The notes beneath the pieces are model-generated. The model was not told where the DNA came from, did not search any database, and was given only the letters and a program-made list of their open reading frames with translations. A DNA stretch of 17,003 nt from Aalborgiella sp031424795 (GTDB lineage: Bacteria > Pseudomonadota > Gammaproteobacteria > Burkholderiales > Burkholderiaceae_C), in NCBI GenBank assembly GCA_031424795.1, contig JANPIC010000170.1, positions 1-17,003 of the forward strand. Reading direction: 5' to 3'. This document shows, piece by piece, positions 6,471 through 13,810 of the stretch (the first letter of the stretch is position 1; each line of letters opens with the position of its first letter). The translations under genes and the position numbers were made by a program.

Positions 6471-8462
6471 ATGGCAACGAAATCACCTTCTTCTTCCACA
6501 AGTTCAGCAGCTGAATATTCCGAAAGCTCGATTCGAGTCTTAAAAGGCCTGGAGCCTGTCAAACAACGCCCTGGCATGTACACGCGCACCGACAACCCGC
6601 TGCACGTCATCCAAGAAGTGCTGGACAACTCGGCAGACGAAGCGCTGGCGGGGCACGGTAAAAAGATCAAAGTGACGCTGCACAGCGACGGCTCGGTCAG
6701 CATTGAAGACGACGGTCGAGGCATTCCGTTTGGCATGCACCCGACTGAAAACGCGCCAGTCATCGAGCTGGTGTTCACCCAATTGCACGCGGGTGGCAAG
6801 TTTGACAAAGGCAAAGGAGGCGCTTACAGCTTCTCGGGTGGTTTGCATGGCGTGGGCGTCAGCGTGACGAACGCCTTGGCGAAACGCTTGGAGGCCACCA
6901 GCTACCGCGAAGGCTCCGTCGCCAAGCTCGTTTTTGCAGCAGGCGATGTGGTCGAACCCTTGGAAATCCGCAAAACCGGTGACGGCGACCGCAAAACCGG
7001 TACGACGGTGCGCGTCTGGATTGACCCCAAATACTTCGAAACAGCCGTCTTGCCGATGACTGAATTGACGCATTTGCTGCGCAGCAAAGCGGTGCTGATG
7101 CCGGGTGTGACAGTTACACTCGTCAACGAAAAAACCAAAGACACGCAAAACTGGCAATACAAAGGCGGTTTGCGCGATTATTTGATGCAAACCTTGACGG
7201 CTGACCCCGTGATTCCTTTGTTTGAAGAAGAAGGCTTTGCCGACGCCGCGAGTGAAAGTTTTGCCGAAGGCGAGGGCGCTCAGTGGTGCGTGGCTTTCAC
7301 CGAAGACGGTGCACCGGTGCGCGAAAGCTACGTCAATTTGATTCCCACCAGCGCCGGTGGCACGCACGAAAGCGGGCTACGCGATGGTTTGTTCACCGCT
7401 GTGAAAAGCTTCATCGATTTGCATTCGCTTTTGCCCAAAGGCGTGAAGCTGATGCCGGAAGACGTCTTCGCTCGCGCCAGCTACGTGCTGTCTGCCAAGG
7501 TGCTAGACCCGCAGTTTCAGGGGCAAATCAAAGAGCGGCTGAACTCGCGCGATGCCGTGCGTCTCGTTTCAGGTTTTGTGCGCCCTTCCTTAGAGCTATG
7601 GCTGAACCAGCATGTGGATTACGGTAAAAAATTGGCTGAGTTGGCCATCAAAGCCGCGCAAACCCGTCAAAAAGCTGGTCAAAAGGTTGAAAAACGCAAA
7701 GGCTCAGGTGTGGCCGTGTTGCCAGGCAAGTTGACCGATTGTGAAAGCCGCGACATTGCGTACAACGAAGTCTTTTTGGTCGAGGGTGACTCTGCCGGTG
7801 GCAGCGCCAAAATGGGACGCGACAAGGAAACTCAAGCAATTTTGCCGCTGCGAGGCAAGATTTTGAATACTTGGGAGGTCGAGCGCGACCGTTTGTTTGG
7901 TAATACTGAGATTCACGATATTTCAGTCGCCATCGGCGTCGATCCGCATGGCCCGAACGATTCGCCCGATTTGAGCGGTTTGCGCTACGGCAAAGTCTGC
8001 ATTTTGAGCGATGCGGACGTGGATGGCTCACACATTCAAGTGCTCCTATTAACGTTGTTTTTCCGCCATTTCCCCAAATTGATAGAAACCGGACACATCT
8101 TTGTGGCGCGGCCACCGCTTTTCAGGGTCGATGCACCTGCGCGGGGTAAAAAACCGGCTTCTAAGGTCTATGCCTTGGACGCTGGCGAGCTGGAAGCTAT
8201 TTTGGATAAACTGCGTAAAGACAACGTGAAAGAAGGCAGCTGGACGATCAGCCGCTTCAAAGGCTTGGGCGAGATGAACGCCGAGCAGCTGTGGGACACC
8301 ACGCTGAACCCCGACACCCGCCGCCTTTTACCCGTTGAATTGGGTAAACTGGACTTCAAAGCCACCGAAGAGCTGATCACCAAGCTGATGGGCAAAGGCG
8401 AAGCTTCGAGCCGTCGTGAGCTGATGGAGCTGCACGGAGATTCGGTGGAAGTGGATATTTAA
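6471..8462 (+). CDS. parE: DNA topoisomerase IV subunit B
   Basis: ParE is the ATPase and TOPRIM subunit of topoisomerase IV, which unlinks replicated chromosomes. The 663-residue product begins with a Ser-rich leader, then SIRVLKGLEPVKQRPGMY (20-37). The GHKL ATP site is visible as EVLDNSADEAL (49-59, catalytic Glu49, Asn53), EDDGRGIPFGMHP (79-91) and GGLHGVGVSVTNAL (123-136). The TOPRIM domain shows VEGDSAGG (Glu438) and DADVDG (514-519), followed by SRFKGLGEMNAEQLW. Lack of the long GyrB insertion and the ParE-type C-terminus (LDFKATEELI) favour ParE over GyrB. The start matches relatives although no Shine-Dalgarno is seen. It heads a rightward cluster with the transglycosylase and parC. 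Confidence 0.95.
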   Translation: MATKSPSSSTSSAAEYSESSIRVLKGLEPVKQRPGMYTRTDNPLHVIQEVLDNSADEALAGHGKKIKVTLHSDGSVSIEDDGRGIPFGMHPTENAPVIELVFTQLHAGGKFDKGKGGAYSFSGGLHGVGVSVTNALAKRLEATSYREGSVAKLVFAAGDVVEPLEIRKTGDGDRKTGTTVRVWIDPKYFETAVLPMTELTHLLRSKAVLMPGVTVTLVNEKTKDTQNWQYKGGLRDYLMQTLTADPVIPLFEEEGFADAASESFAEGEGAQWCVAFTEDGAPVRESYVNLIPTSAGGTHESGLRDGLFTAVKSFIDLHSLLPKGVKLMPEDVFARASYVLSAKVLDPQFQGQIKERLNSRDAVRLVSGFVRPSLELWLNQHVDYGKKLAELAIKAAQTRQKAGQKVEKRKGSGVAVLPGKLTDCESRDIAYNEVFLVEGDSAGGSAKMGRDKETQAILPLRGKILNTWEVERDRLFGNTEIHDISVAIGVDPHGPNDSPDLSGLRYGKVCILSDADVDGSHIQVLLLTLFFRHFPKLIETGHIFVARPPLFRVDAPARGKKPASKVYALDAGELEAILDKLRKDNVKEGSWTISRFKGLGEMNAEQLWDTTLNPDTRRLLPVELGKLDFKATEELITKLMGKGEASSRRELMELHGDSVEVDI

Positions 8463-8485
8463 GAGGCTATTCAGTCGATACAACA

Positions 8486-9427
8486 ATGATTCAAGCGGTT
8501 TTGGTAAACATCTCTATTGCTATTAAAAGCATAGTAATTTTTATAGGTAAAAAATGCTTTCAGCCAGCGTGTTTGTTGCCTATACTGCTATTATTTTCGC
8601 AGCAAAATGCACATGCTGACGTGTGGGGATTTATTGATGAAAAAGGCGTGGCGCATTTCGCGGCAGAGCGGGTGGATGCGCGCTACGAGCTGTTTTTCAA
8701 AGGCGGCGAGAGCTTTGATACGCAGCAGGGTGTAGCTTCAAAAAATGCGGCAAACGGCATCGGCACTGGTCAATCAGCGCATGAAAGCGCTGCCAGCCTA
8801 GCCGCCAAAGACAAAGCAAATTCCAAAATCCAAGCGTATTTTGATGTGTCGCCCAGCTTCAAAGCCGTGCGCCACCATATGCGTGAAGCTGCCAAAACAC
8901 ACCGCATTGATTTTGAGCTGCTGCAGGCGCTCATCGTTGCAGAATCGGGTTTTGACCCGCTTGCCGTCTCGCCCAAGGGTGCGATTGGCTTGATGCAGCT
9001 GATGCCAGACACCGCCAAACGCTTTGGTGTGAATGCGGACAAAAAAAATAGCGTTGAACAAAAACTGCGCGATCCGAAAACCAATATCAACGCAGGCGCC
9101 AAGTATTTGCGCATGTTGATCAATATGTTTCCGGGTCAAATGGAGTTGGCCATTGCTTCTTACAACGCGGGCGAGGGTGCCGTTCAAAAATACGGCAACA
9201 AAATCCCGCCTTACAAAGAAACGCAAAATTACGTGAAAACCGTGGTTCAAACCTACTTGGCGCTCAAGCCACCCGTGGTCATCACCAGTTTACGTAACGC
9301 TGCCGCTGCAGAAAACGCCCCAACCCGCGTTCGTATGCAGATGAGCGGCGCTGTAGGTGGCGCAGTCGGTCGAGGCAATATGGTTGCTCCTATAGCTGCT
9401 GCTGAATCTGCCACCTCACAAAACTAA
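8486..9427 (+). CDS. Secreted lytic transglycosylase (SLT domain)
   Basis: The product is a 313-residue periplasmic murein hydrolase that would cleave peptidoglycan strands with formation of 1,6-anhydro-muramyl ends. An unusually long N-terminal signal (about 44 residues, two hydrophobic stretches split by KK at 22-23) ends in NAHA before DVWGFIDEKGVAHFAAE, a small N-terminal module seen in related betaproteobacterial enzymes. The SLT domain spans about 125-260. It has catalytic Glu153 in VAESGFDPLAVSPKGAIGLM, QLMPDTAKRFGV after it, and ASYNAGEGAVQKYG (224-237). It starts 23 bases after parE and ends 36 bases before parC, so it is probably co-transcribed. No Shine-Dalgarno is near the ATG. 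A degenerate copy of the interspersed repeat appears to overlap the signal-peptide codons, which may explain the odd N-terminus. Confidence 0.88.
   Translation: MIQAVLVNISIAIKSIVIFIGKKCFQPACLLPILLLFSQQNAHADVWGFIDEKGVAHFAAERVDARYELFFKGGESFDTQQGVASKNAANGIGTGQSAHESAASLAAKDKANSKIQAYFDVSPSFKAVRHHMREAAKTHRIDFELLQALIVAESGFDPLAVSPKGAIGLMQLMPDTAKRFGVNADKKNSVEQKLRDPKTNINAGAKYLRMLINMFPGQMELAIASYNAGEGAVQKYGNKIPPYKETQNYVKTVVQTYLALKPPVVITSLRNAAAAENAPTRVRMQMSGAVGGAVGRGNMVAPIAAAESATSQN
8551..8607 (+). repeat. Interspersed repeat, degenerate copy 4 (inside the transglycosylase signal peptide)
   Basis: From ATGC at 8554 through GCTAT (8587-8591) to AGCAAAA (8601-8607), this segment aligns without gaps to copy 3 at about 33 of 54 positions by eye. 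It keeps the AGCC-GCG, TTT-TTGC and GCTAT...AGCAAAA blocks in order. A half-hairpin GCTATTAAAAGCATAG lies just upstream (8519-8534). Codons here include ATA, CTA and TTA. Weaker than the other copies. Confidence 0.4.
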
Positions 9428-9463
9428 ACATCATAAAAATACTATTTCAGTTTTCACAGTTTC

Positions 9464-11821
9464 ATGACCGACCCGACCCAACTTGACCTTACCGCCGCAG
9501 AGCCACCAGAGTCCAACATCGAACTCAACCTCGCCAGCTACGCCCAGCAAGCCTATTTGGAATACGCGCTCAGCGTCGTCAAAGGTCGCGCCTTGCCCGA
9601 TGTGTGCGATGGGCAAAAGCCGGTGCAGCGGCGCATTTTGTATTCCATGTCGCGCATGGGCTTGGGCTACGGCGGGGCGAACGGCAATGTAGGCGCAAAA
9701 CCGGTCAAATCCGCCCGCGTGGTGGGTGACGTTTTGGGTAAATACCACCCGCACGGCGACTCTGCCGCGTATGACGCGATGGTACGCATGGCGCAAGACT
9801 TTTCACAGCGTTACCCGCTGGTTGATGGTCAGGGTAATTTTGGCTCGCGTGATGGCGACGGCGCAGCCGCGATGCGCTACACCGAAGCGCGTCTGGCTAA
9901 AATCACCAGCTTGCTGATGGACGAAATCGACCAAGGCACGGTTGACTTCATTCCCAACTACGATGGCAGCGAAACCGAGCCTAGCCAACTTCCCGCCCGT
10001 TTGCCGTTCACCTTGTTGAACGGTGCAAGCGGCATCGCCGTCGGTTTGGCAACGGAAATCCCCAGCCACAACTTGCGCGAAATCGCCGAGGCTTGCGTCG
10101 CGCTCATCAAAACACCGAAGTTGAGCGATGACGAGCTGTTCGCCATCGTGCCAGGTCCTGATTACCCGGGCGGCGGTCAAATCATCAGCAGCGCGGCAGA
10201 CATTGCCGACGCTTACCGCACGGGTCGTGGTTCGCTCAAAGTCCGTGCCCGCTGGAAAATTGAAGAGCTGGCGCGTGGCCAGTGGCAGCTGGTGGTGACG
10301 GAATTGCCGATCGGCGTGAGCACACAAAAGGTGCTGGAAGAGATCGAAGAAATCACCAACCCCAAGGTCAAAACCGGTAAAAAAGCCCTGAGTTTGGACC
10401 AGACCAACCTCAAAGCCAGCGTGCTGGCGGTGCTGGACGTGGTGCGTGATGAGTCCAACAAAGACGCCGCTGTGCGTCTGGTTTTCGAGCCCAAAACCAG
10501 CAAAATCGAACAACAAGAACTGATTACCGCGCTGTTGGCGCACACCTCGCTGGAAACTTCGTCGTCGATCAACCTCACGATGATTGGTATTGATGGTCGC
10601 CCGACGCTCAAATCGATGCGCCAAATGCTGAACGAGTGGATTGCGTTCCGCCACCAAACCATTGGCAAGCGCTCGCAGCACAAGCTGGACAAGGTGCTGG
10701 ACCGCATCCACATCTTGGAAGGTCGTGCCCTCGTTTTGCTGAATATCGACGAGGTGATTGCCATCATTCGGGAATCCGATGAGCCCAAAGCCGCGTTGAT
10801 AGCGCGCTTCAACTTGTCAGACCGCCAAGCCGATGATATTTTGGACATCCGCCTGCGCCAATTGGCGCGTTTGGAGGCGATCAAAATCGAGCAAGAATTG
10901 GCTGAATTGCGCACCGAGCAAGGCAAATTAGAAGAAATCTTGGGCAGCCCAGCGGCTTTGCGTCGTTTGATGATCAAAGAAATCGAGACGGATGCCAAAC
11001 AGTTTTCGGACGAGCGCCGCACCCTGATTCAAACCGAGAAAAAATCCGTTGTTGAAGTGAAAATCGTTGACGAACCCGTCACCGTGGTCGTCAGCAGCAT
11101 GGGCTGGGTGCGTGCGCGCACCGCGCATGGGCATGAAGCATCCAGCTTCGCCTTCAAAGCGGGCGACGATTTGTATGGCACGTTCGAGTGCCGCACGGTG
11201 GACACCTTGCTGGCGTTTGGGGCCAACGGTCGCGTTTACTCCGTGCCGGTCGCCATGCTGCCCGGTGCACGCGGTGATGGTCAACCGGTGACGACGCTGA
11301 TTGAGCTGGAATCTGGCACCAAACTTGTCCACTACTTTGCAGGTCCAGCCAGCGCTAGTTTGTTGCTATCAAGTTCAGCGGGTTACGGCTTTTTGGCGAC
11401 GGTGGAGAGCATGACATCCCGCCTCAAAGCTGGCAAAGCGTTTGTGACCTGTAATGAAGGCGAGTCTTTGAATCGTCCCTCCCTAGCCTCCAACGCCGCC
11501 GCTGTGCCGCCGTTTGCTGCCACGCATGTCGCTTGCGCATCCACCGGTGGCCGCATATTAACCTTTGAAATCAACGACTTGAAAGCCATGACCAATGGCG
11601 GCAGGGGCTTGATGTTGATCGACCTAGAAGCCAAAGACACCTTGGCCGGCGCGGCAGCGTACACCCGCAGCATCAACATCAAAGGCATAGGCCGAGGTGG
11701 CAAACCCCGCGAAGAAACCCTAGAAATCCGCAGCCTCAACAACGCCCGTGCCGCCCGCGCCCGCAAAGGTAAAGCCGCAGATTTAGGGTTTAAGCCGACG
11801 GATGTGGTTCGGGTTGAGTGA
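9464..11821 (+). CDS. parC: DNA topoisomerase IV subunit A
   Basis: ParC is the DNA-cleaving subunit of topoisomerase IV. In this 785-residue protein the N-terminal breakage domain shows YLEYALSVVKGRALPDVCDG (31-50), YHPHGDSAAYDAMVRMAQ (94-111), GNFGSRDGDGAAAMRYTEAR (124-143) with the active-site Tyr139, and a coiled-coil region near 410-500 (KLDKVLDRIHILEGRALVLL). The C-terminal part (about 530-785) is the degenerate beta-propeller that binds DNA. The quinolone-resistance positions equivalent to E. coli Ser80 and Glu84 are Ser100 and Asp104, so there is no classic resistance change. It is slightly longer than the E. coli protein (752). It closes the parE-transglycosylase-parC cluster. No Shine-Dalgarno is evident. 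Confidence 0.95.
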   Translation: MTDPTQLDLTAAEPPESNIELNLASYAQQAYLEYALSVVKGRALPDVCDGQKPVQRRILYSMSRMGLGYGGANGNVGAKPVKSARVVGDVLGKYHPHGDSAAYDAMVRMAQDFSQRYPLVDGQGNFGSRDGDGAAAMRYTEARLAKITSLLMDEIDQGTVDFIPNYDGSETEPSQLPARLPFTLLNGASGIAVGLATEIPSHNLREIAEACVALIKTPKLSDDELFAIVPGPDYPGGGQIISSAADIADAYRTGRGSLKVRARWKIEELARGQWQLVVTELPIGVSTQKVLEEIEEITNPKVKTGKKALSLDQTNLKASVLAVLDVVRDESNKDAAVRLVFEPKTSKIEQQELITALLAHTSLETSSSINLTMIGIDGRPTLKSMRQMLNEWIAFRHQTIGKRSQHKLDKVLDRIHILEGRALVLLNIDEVIAIIRESDEPKAALIARFNLSDRQADDILDIRLRQLARLEAIKIEQELAELRTEQGKLEEILGSPAALRRLMIKEIETDAKQFSDERRTLIQTEKKSVVEVKIVDEPVTVVVSSMGWVRARTAHGHEASSFAFKAGDDLYGTFECRTVDTLLAFGANGRVYSVPVAMLPGARGDGQPVTTLIELESGTKLVHYFAGPASASLLLSSSAGYGFLATVESMTSRLKAGKAFVTCNEGESLNRPSLASNAAAVPPFAATHVACASTGGRILTFEINDLKAMTNGGRGLMLIDLEAKDTLAGAAAYTRSINIKGIGRGGKPREETLEIRSLNNARAARARKGKAADLGFKPTDVVRVE

Positions 11822-11832
11822 ATTTAAGTGAC

Positions 11833-11888
11833 AAATATGTCTCTAGCCGGCGCATTTATTGTCTAAACAGCTATTATATTTGTAGCAC
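11833..11888 (+). repeat. Interspersed repeat, copy 2 (after parC)
   Basis: AAATATGTCTCTAGCCGGCG followed by ATTTATTG, then a hairpin GCTAT (11870-11874) / GTAGC (11882-11886). It matches copy 3 at about 43 of 57 positions without gaps. It fills most of the 88-base gap between parC and the 94-residue gene and is in the same orientation as the other copies. Confidence 0.75.
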
Positions 11889-11909
11889 ATTTATCACGTT
11901 TATCAGCCT

Positions 11910-12194
11910 ATGAAATTTATTGAAACGGTTGTTGCTGCTTGGAAAGAGTTGTCAAACCCAATCCTTCAAAGCAATATCAAACGCTCAGAAGATGGTTCAA
12001 GGCTGACCATTGAGGTTACGACCAAACAATATGCCGCCACCATCGAAGCATGGGAGCAGGCGTACAGCATGGACATCACCGTCGTTGAGCTGATGTCGAA
12101 TACCGGCGTACTTTTATCTGCTGGCGAATGCACGTCTTTAGAGGAAATGAAAGAGCGCATCACGCTGCTGTGTGAAATGCTTTTTAAAGAGTAA
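11910..12194 (+). CDS. Hypothetical 94-residue protein upstream of tupBC
   Basis: A small soluble protein beginning MKFIETVVAAWKELSNPI. No signal peptide or membrane segment is visible. The pattern suggests an N-terminal helix (3-15), strand pairs around 24-37 (KRSEDGSRLTIEV) and 56-72 (DITVVELMSNTGVLLSA), a central helix (39-52, KQYAATIEAWEQAY), and a C-terminal helix (77-92, LEEMKERITLLCEMLF). Two Cys (73 and 87) are not in a recognisable metal motif. There is no clear Shine-Dalgarno. The frame has sensible codon use, overlaps no other gene, and fills the gap between parC and tupB, 41 bases before tupB. I do not recognise the family and assign no function. It occupies the place where a tupA substrate-binding gene might be expected, but it is far too short for one. 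Confidence 0.7.
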   Translation: MKFIETVVAAWKELSNPILQSNIKRSEDGSRLTIEVTTKQYAATIEAWEQAYSMDITVVELMSNTGVLLSAGECTSLEEMKERITLLCEMLFKE

Positions 12195-12235
12195 TTTACC
12201 GCTATCCTTGCTAACCCCGTTTTTTTACGTCCCGA

Positions 12236-12964
12236 ATGAATTCCATCAGCCAATCCTTCACAACAGCCTTCTCGCTCATCGCGTCGGGCGACGGCGCGTT
12301 GTGGTCTATTGTGGGGCGGTCGCTATGGGTGAGTGGGGTCGCTACGGTTTTGGCGAGTGGTCTTGGTATTTTGTTGGGGGCTTGGCTGGCGGTGGCGCGG
12401 TTTCAGGGGCGGGGTGGGGTGTTGGCGGTGTTGAACACGATGCTGGCGATTCCGTCTGTGGTGGTGGGTTTGCTGGTGTATTTGCTGCTGTCGCGCTCTG
12501 GGCCGCTGGGGTACTTGGGGTGGTTGTTCAGCGTCAAAGCCATGGTTTTGGCGCAGGCGCTGCTGGTGTTGCCGATTGTGGCGGCGCTGACGCGGCAGCT
12601 GGTGGAAGACGCCGATGTGCTGCATGGCGAGCAGCTGCAATCTATGGGCGCTGGCAGCTTCATGCTTGCAGCGCTGCATGTGTGGGATGAGCGTTTTGCG
12701 GTGTTGATGGTGCTTTTGGCCGCGTTTGGTCGCGCCATTGCCGAGGTGGGCGCGGTGATGGTGGTGGGTGGCAATATTGAGGGCTTCACACGGGTGATGA
12801 CGACGGCGATTGCGCTGGAAACCAGCAAGGGCGACTTGCCGCTGGCGTTGGGCTTGGGCTTGGTGCTGCTGGCGGTGGTACTGTTGCTAAACGCTTTGGT
12901 TGCTGGGGTGCGGGCAGTATTGGGTGGGTCGGCAAGTGATGCGTCTAAAGGTGTTCGGGTATGA
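12236..12964 (+). CDS. tupB: Tungstate-type ABC transporter permease
   Basis: This 242-residue inner-membrane permease resembles the TupB family, which with TupA (periplasmic binding protein) and TupC (ATPase) imports tungstate. About five hydrophobic spans are visible, at about 30-54, 62-86, 98-118, 153-175 and 201-225. The cytoplasmic coupling region reads FGRAIAEVGAVMVVGGN (164-180), followed by IEGFTRVMTTAIALETSKGD, a run I associate with TupB-like permeases. Its stop overlaps the tupC start as ATGA. The coding strand is strikingly G-rich (GTG, GGG, TTG codons), unlike the C-rich parE/parC genes on the same strand. No Shine-Dalgarno before the ATG. Substrate choice among tungstate, molybdate or another oxyanion is inference. 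Confidence 0.82.
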   Translation: MNSISQSFTTAFSLIASGDGALWSIVGRSLWVSGVATVLASGLGILLGAWLAVARFQGRGGVLAVLNTMLAIPSVVVGLLVYLLLSRSGPLGYLGWLFSVKAMVLAQALLVLPIVAALTRQLVEDADVLHGEQLQSMGAGSFMLAALHVWDERFAVLMVLLAAFGRAIAEVGAVMVVGGNIEGFTRVMTTAIALETSKGDLPLALGLGLVLLAVVLLLNALVAGVRAVLGGSASDASKGVRV

Positions 12965-13722
12965 CGATTGCATCAGTTCAGCCGCCTGTTTTGTTCGACC
13001 TCAAAGCCGTTTCTGTGCGATTTGGACGACTTGATGCTTTGAACAATGTTGATTTACAGGTATTGCAAGGGCAACGTTTGGCGCTGATTGGCTCAAATGG
13101 CAGTGGCAAAAGTACGTTGCTGCGGGTGCTGAATGGCTTGATGACGTCTAAAAGCGGCCAAAAATCGGGGCAAATATCGGGAACAGTACAGACAGATGCG
13201 AATCTTCGCCAAGCTATGCTGTTTCAGCGGCCGCACATGCTGCGTATGAGTGTGCAAGCCAATGTGGCTATGGGTTTGTGGCTAGGCGGTGTGCGCTGGG
13301 CAGAAGCTAAGGGGCGAGCTTTGGAGGCTCTGGCTCGGGTTGGGCTGCAAAACGAGGCAAAGCGATCTGCCAAAACACTGTCACAAGGGCAGCAGCAGCG
13401 CGTGGCTTTGGCGCGGGCTTGGGTGTGTTTGTCTGACCCTGCGCTGCAAAATGTGCTGCTGCTCGACGAGCCGACGGCCAGCATGGACCCGCACGCCAAG
13501 CGCGAGGTGGAGGCGTTGATGCACGACTTTGCCGCACAAAACATGACGCTGGTGTTTTCAAGCCACAACCTAGGCCAAGTCAAACGGCTGGCGACGCACG
13601 TGGCTTATTTGGAGCATGGCAAGCTGCTGGCTTATCTGCCTGTGAATGATTTTTTTGATTCAGAGAAGCTGCGTGCTGTATCGTTAGAAGCAGATGCATT
13701 CTTAAAAGGCGAAACGGCTTAG
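12961..13722 (+). CDS. tupC: Tungstate-type ABC transporter ATP-binding protein
   Basis: A 253-residue ABC ATPase that energises the adjacent permease. The complete motif set is visible: Walker A GSNGSGKST (44-52), Q-loop Gln89 in LFQRPHML, signature LSQGQQQR (140-147), Walker B VLLLDEP (165-171, Asp169-Glu170), D-loop SMD and switch His202 in SSHN. A Lys/Ser/Gly-rich loop (62-74) follows the Walker A helix. There is no C-terminal TOBE/MOP domain, unlike ModC, which agrees with TupC. It starts within the tupB stop (ATGA), so the two are translationally coupled. No tupA is present in the window. The gene runs convergently toward the GAF/Fis regulator. Confidence 0.85.
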   Translation: MTIASVQPPVLFDLKAVSVRFGRLDALNNVDLQVLQGQRLALIGSNGSGKSTLLRVLNGLMTSKSGQKSGQISGTVQTDANLRQAMLFQRPHMLRMSVQANVAMGLWLGGVRWAEAKGRALEALARVGLQNEAKRSAKTLSQGQQQRVALARAWVCLSDPALQNVLLLDEPTASMDPHAKREVEALMHDFAAQNMTLVFSSHNLGQVKRLATHVAYLEHGKLLAYLPVNDFFDSEKLRAVSLEADAFLKGETA

Positions 13723-13741
13723 GATTGTATTTTTAGCGTCT

Positions 13742-13801
13742 AAATATGCCACTAGCCGGCGTATTTATTGCTTAATTAGCTATCCAAAATATAGCAAAAA
13801 T
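13742..13801 (+). repeat. Interspersed repeat, copy 3 (after tupC)
   Basis: AAATATGCCACTAGCCGGCG followed by ATTTATTG, then hairpin GCTAT (13779-13783) / ATAGC (13791-13795) and an A-run. It occupies nearly all the gap between the convergent tupC and regulator genes. Together with AAAAATACGTAATTTTT at 13796-13812 it could act as a weak terminator. Confidence 0.75.
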
Positions 13802-13810
13802 ACGTAATTT

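Noticed and set aside
9804..9889. ParC quinolone-resistance substitution
   Set aside because: The positions equivalent to E. coli Ser80 and Glu84 (codons near 9761-9775) are Ser and Asp, a normal susceptible-type pair.
9803..10711. Long antisense open frame within parC (and a similar one at 6540-7367 within parE)
   Set aside because: Antisense shadows of strongly coding parC and parE; the protein sequences show no domain pattern and no ribosome site.
11346..11382. Possible further repeat copy in parC (CCAGCCAGCGCTAG...TTGCTATCAAG)
   Set aside because: Needs a gap and shares only scattered blocks; the encoded residues fit a normal ParC propeller, so chance similarity is likely.
12323..12828. 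Antisense and alternate-frame open frames over tupB
   Set aside because: Their His/Gln/Pro-, Thr/Ser- or Gly-rich sequences are by-products of G-rich coding sequence.
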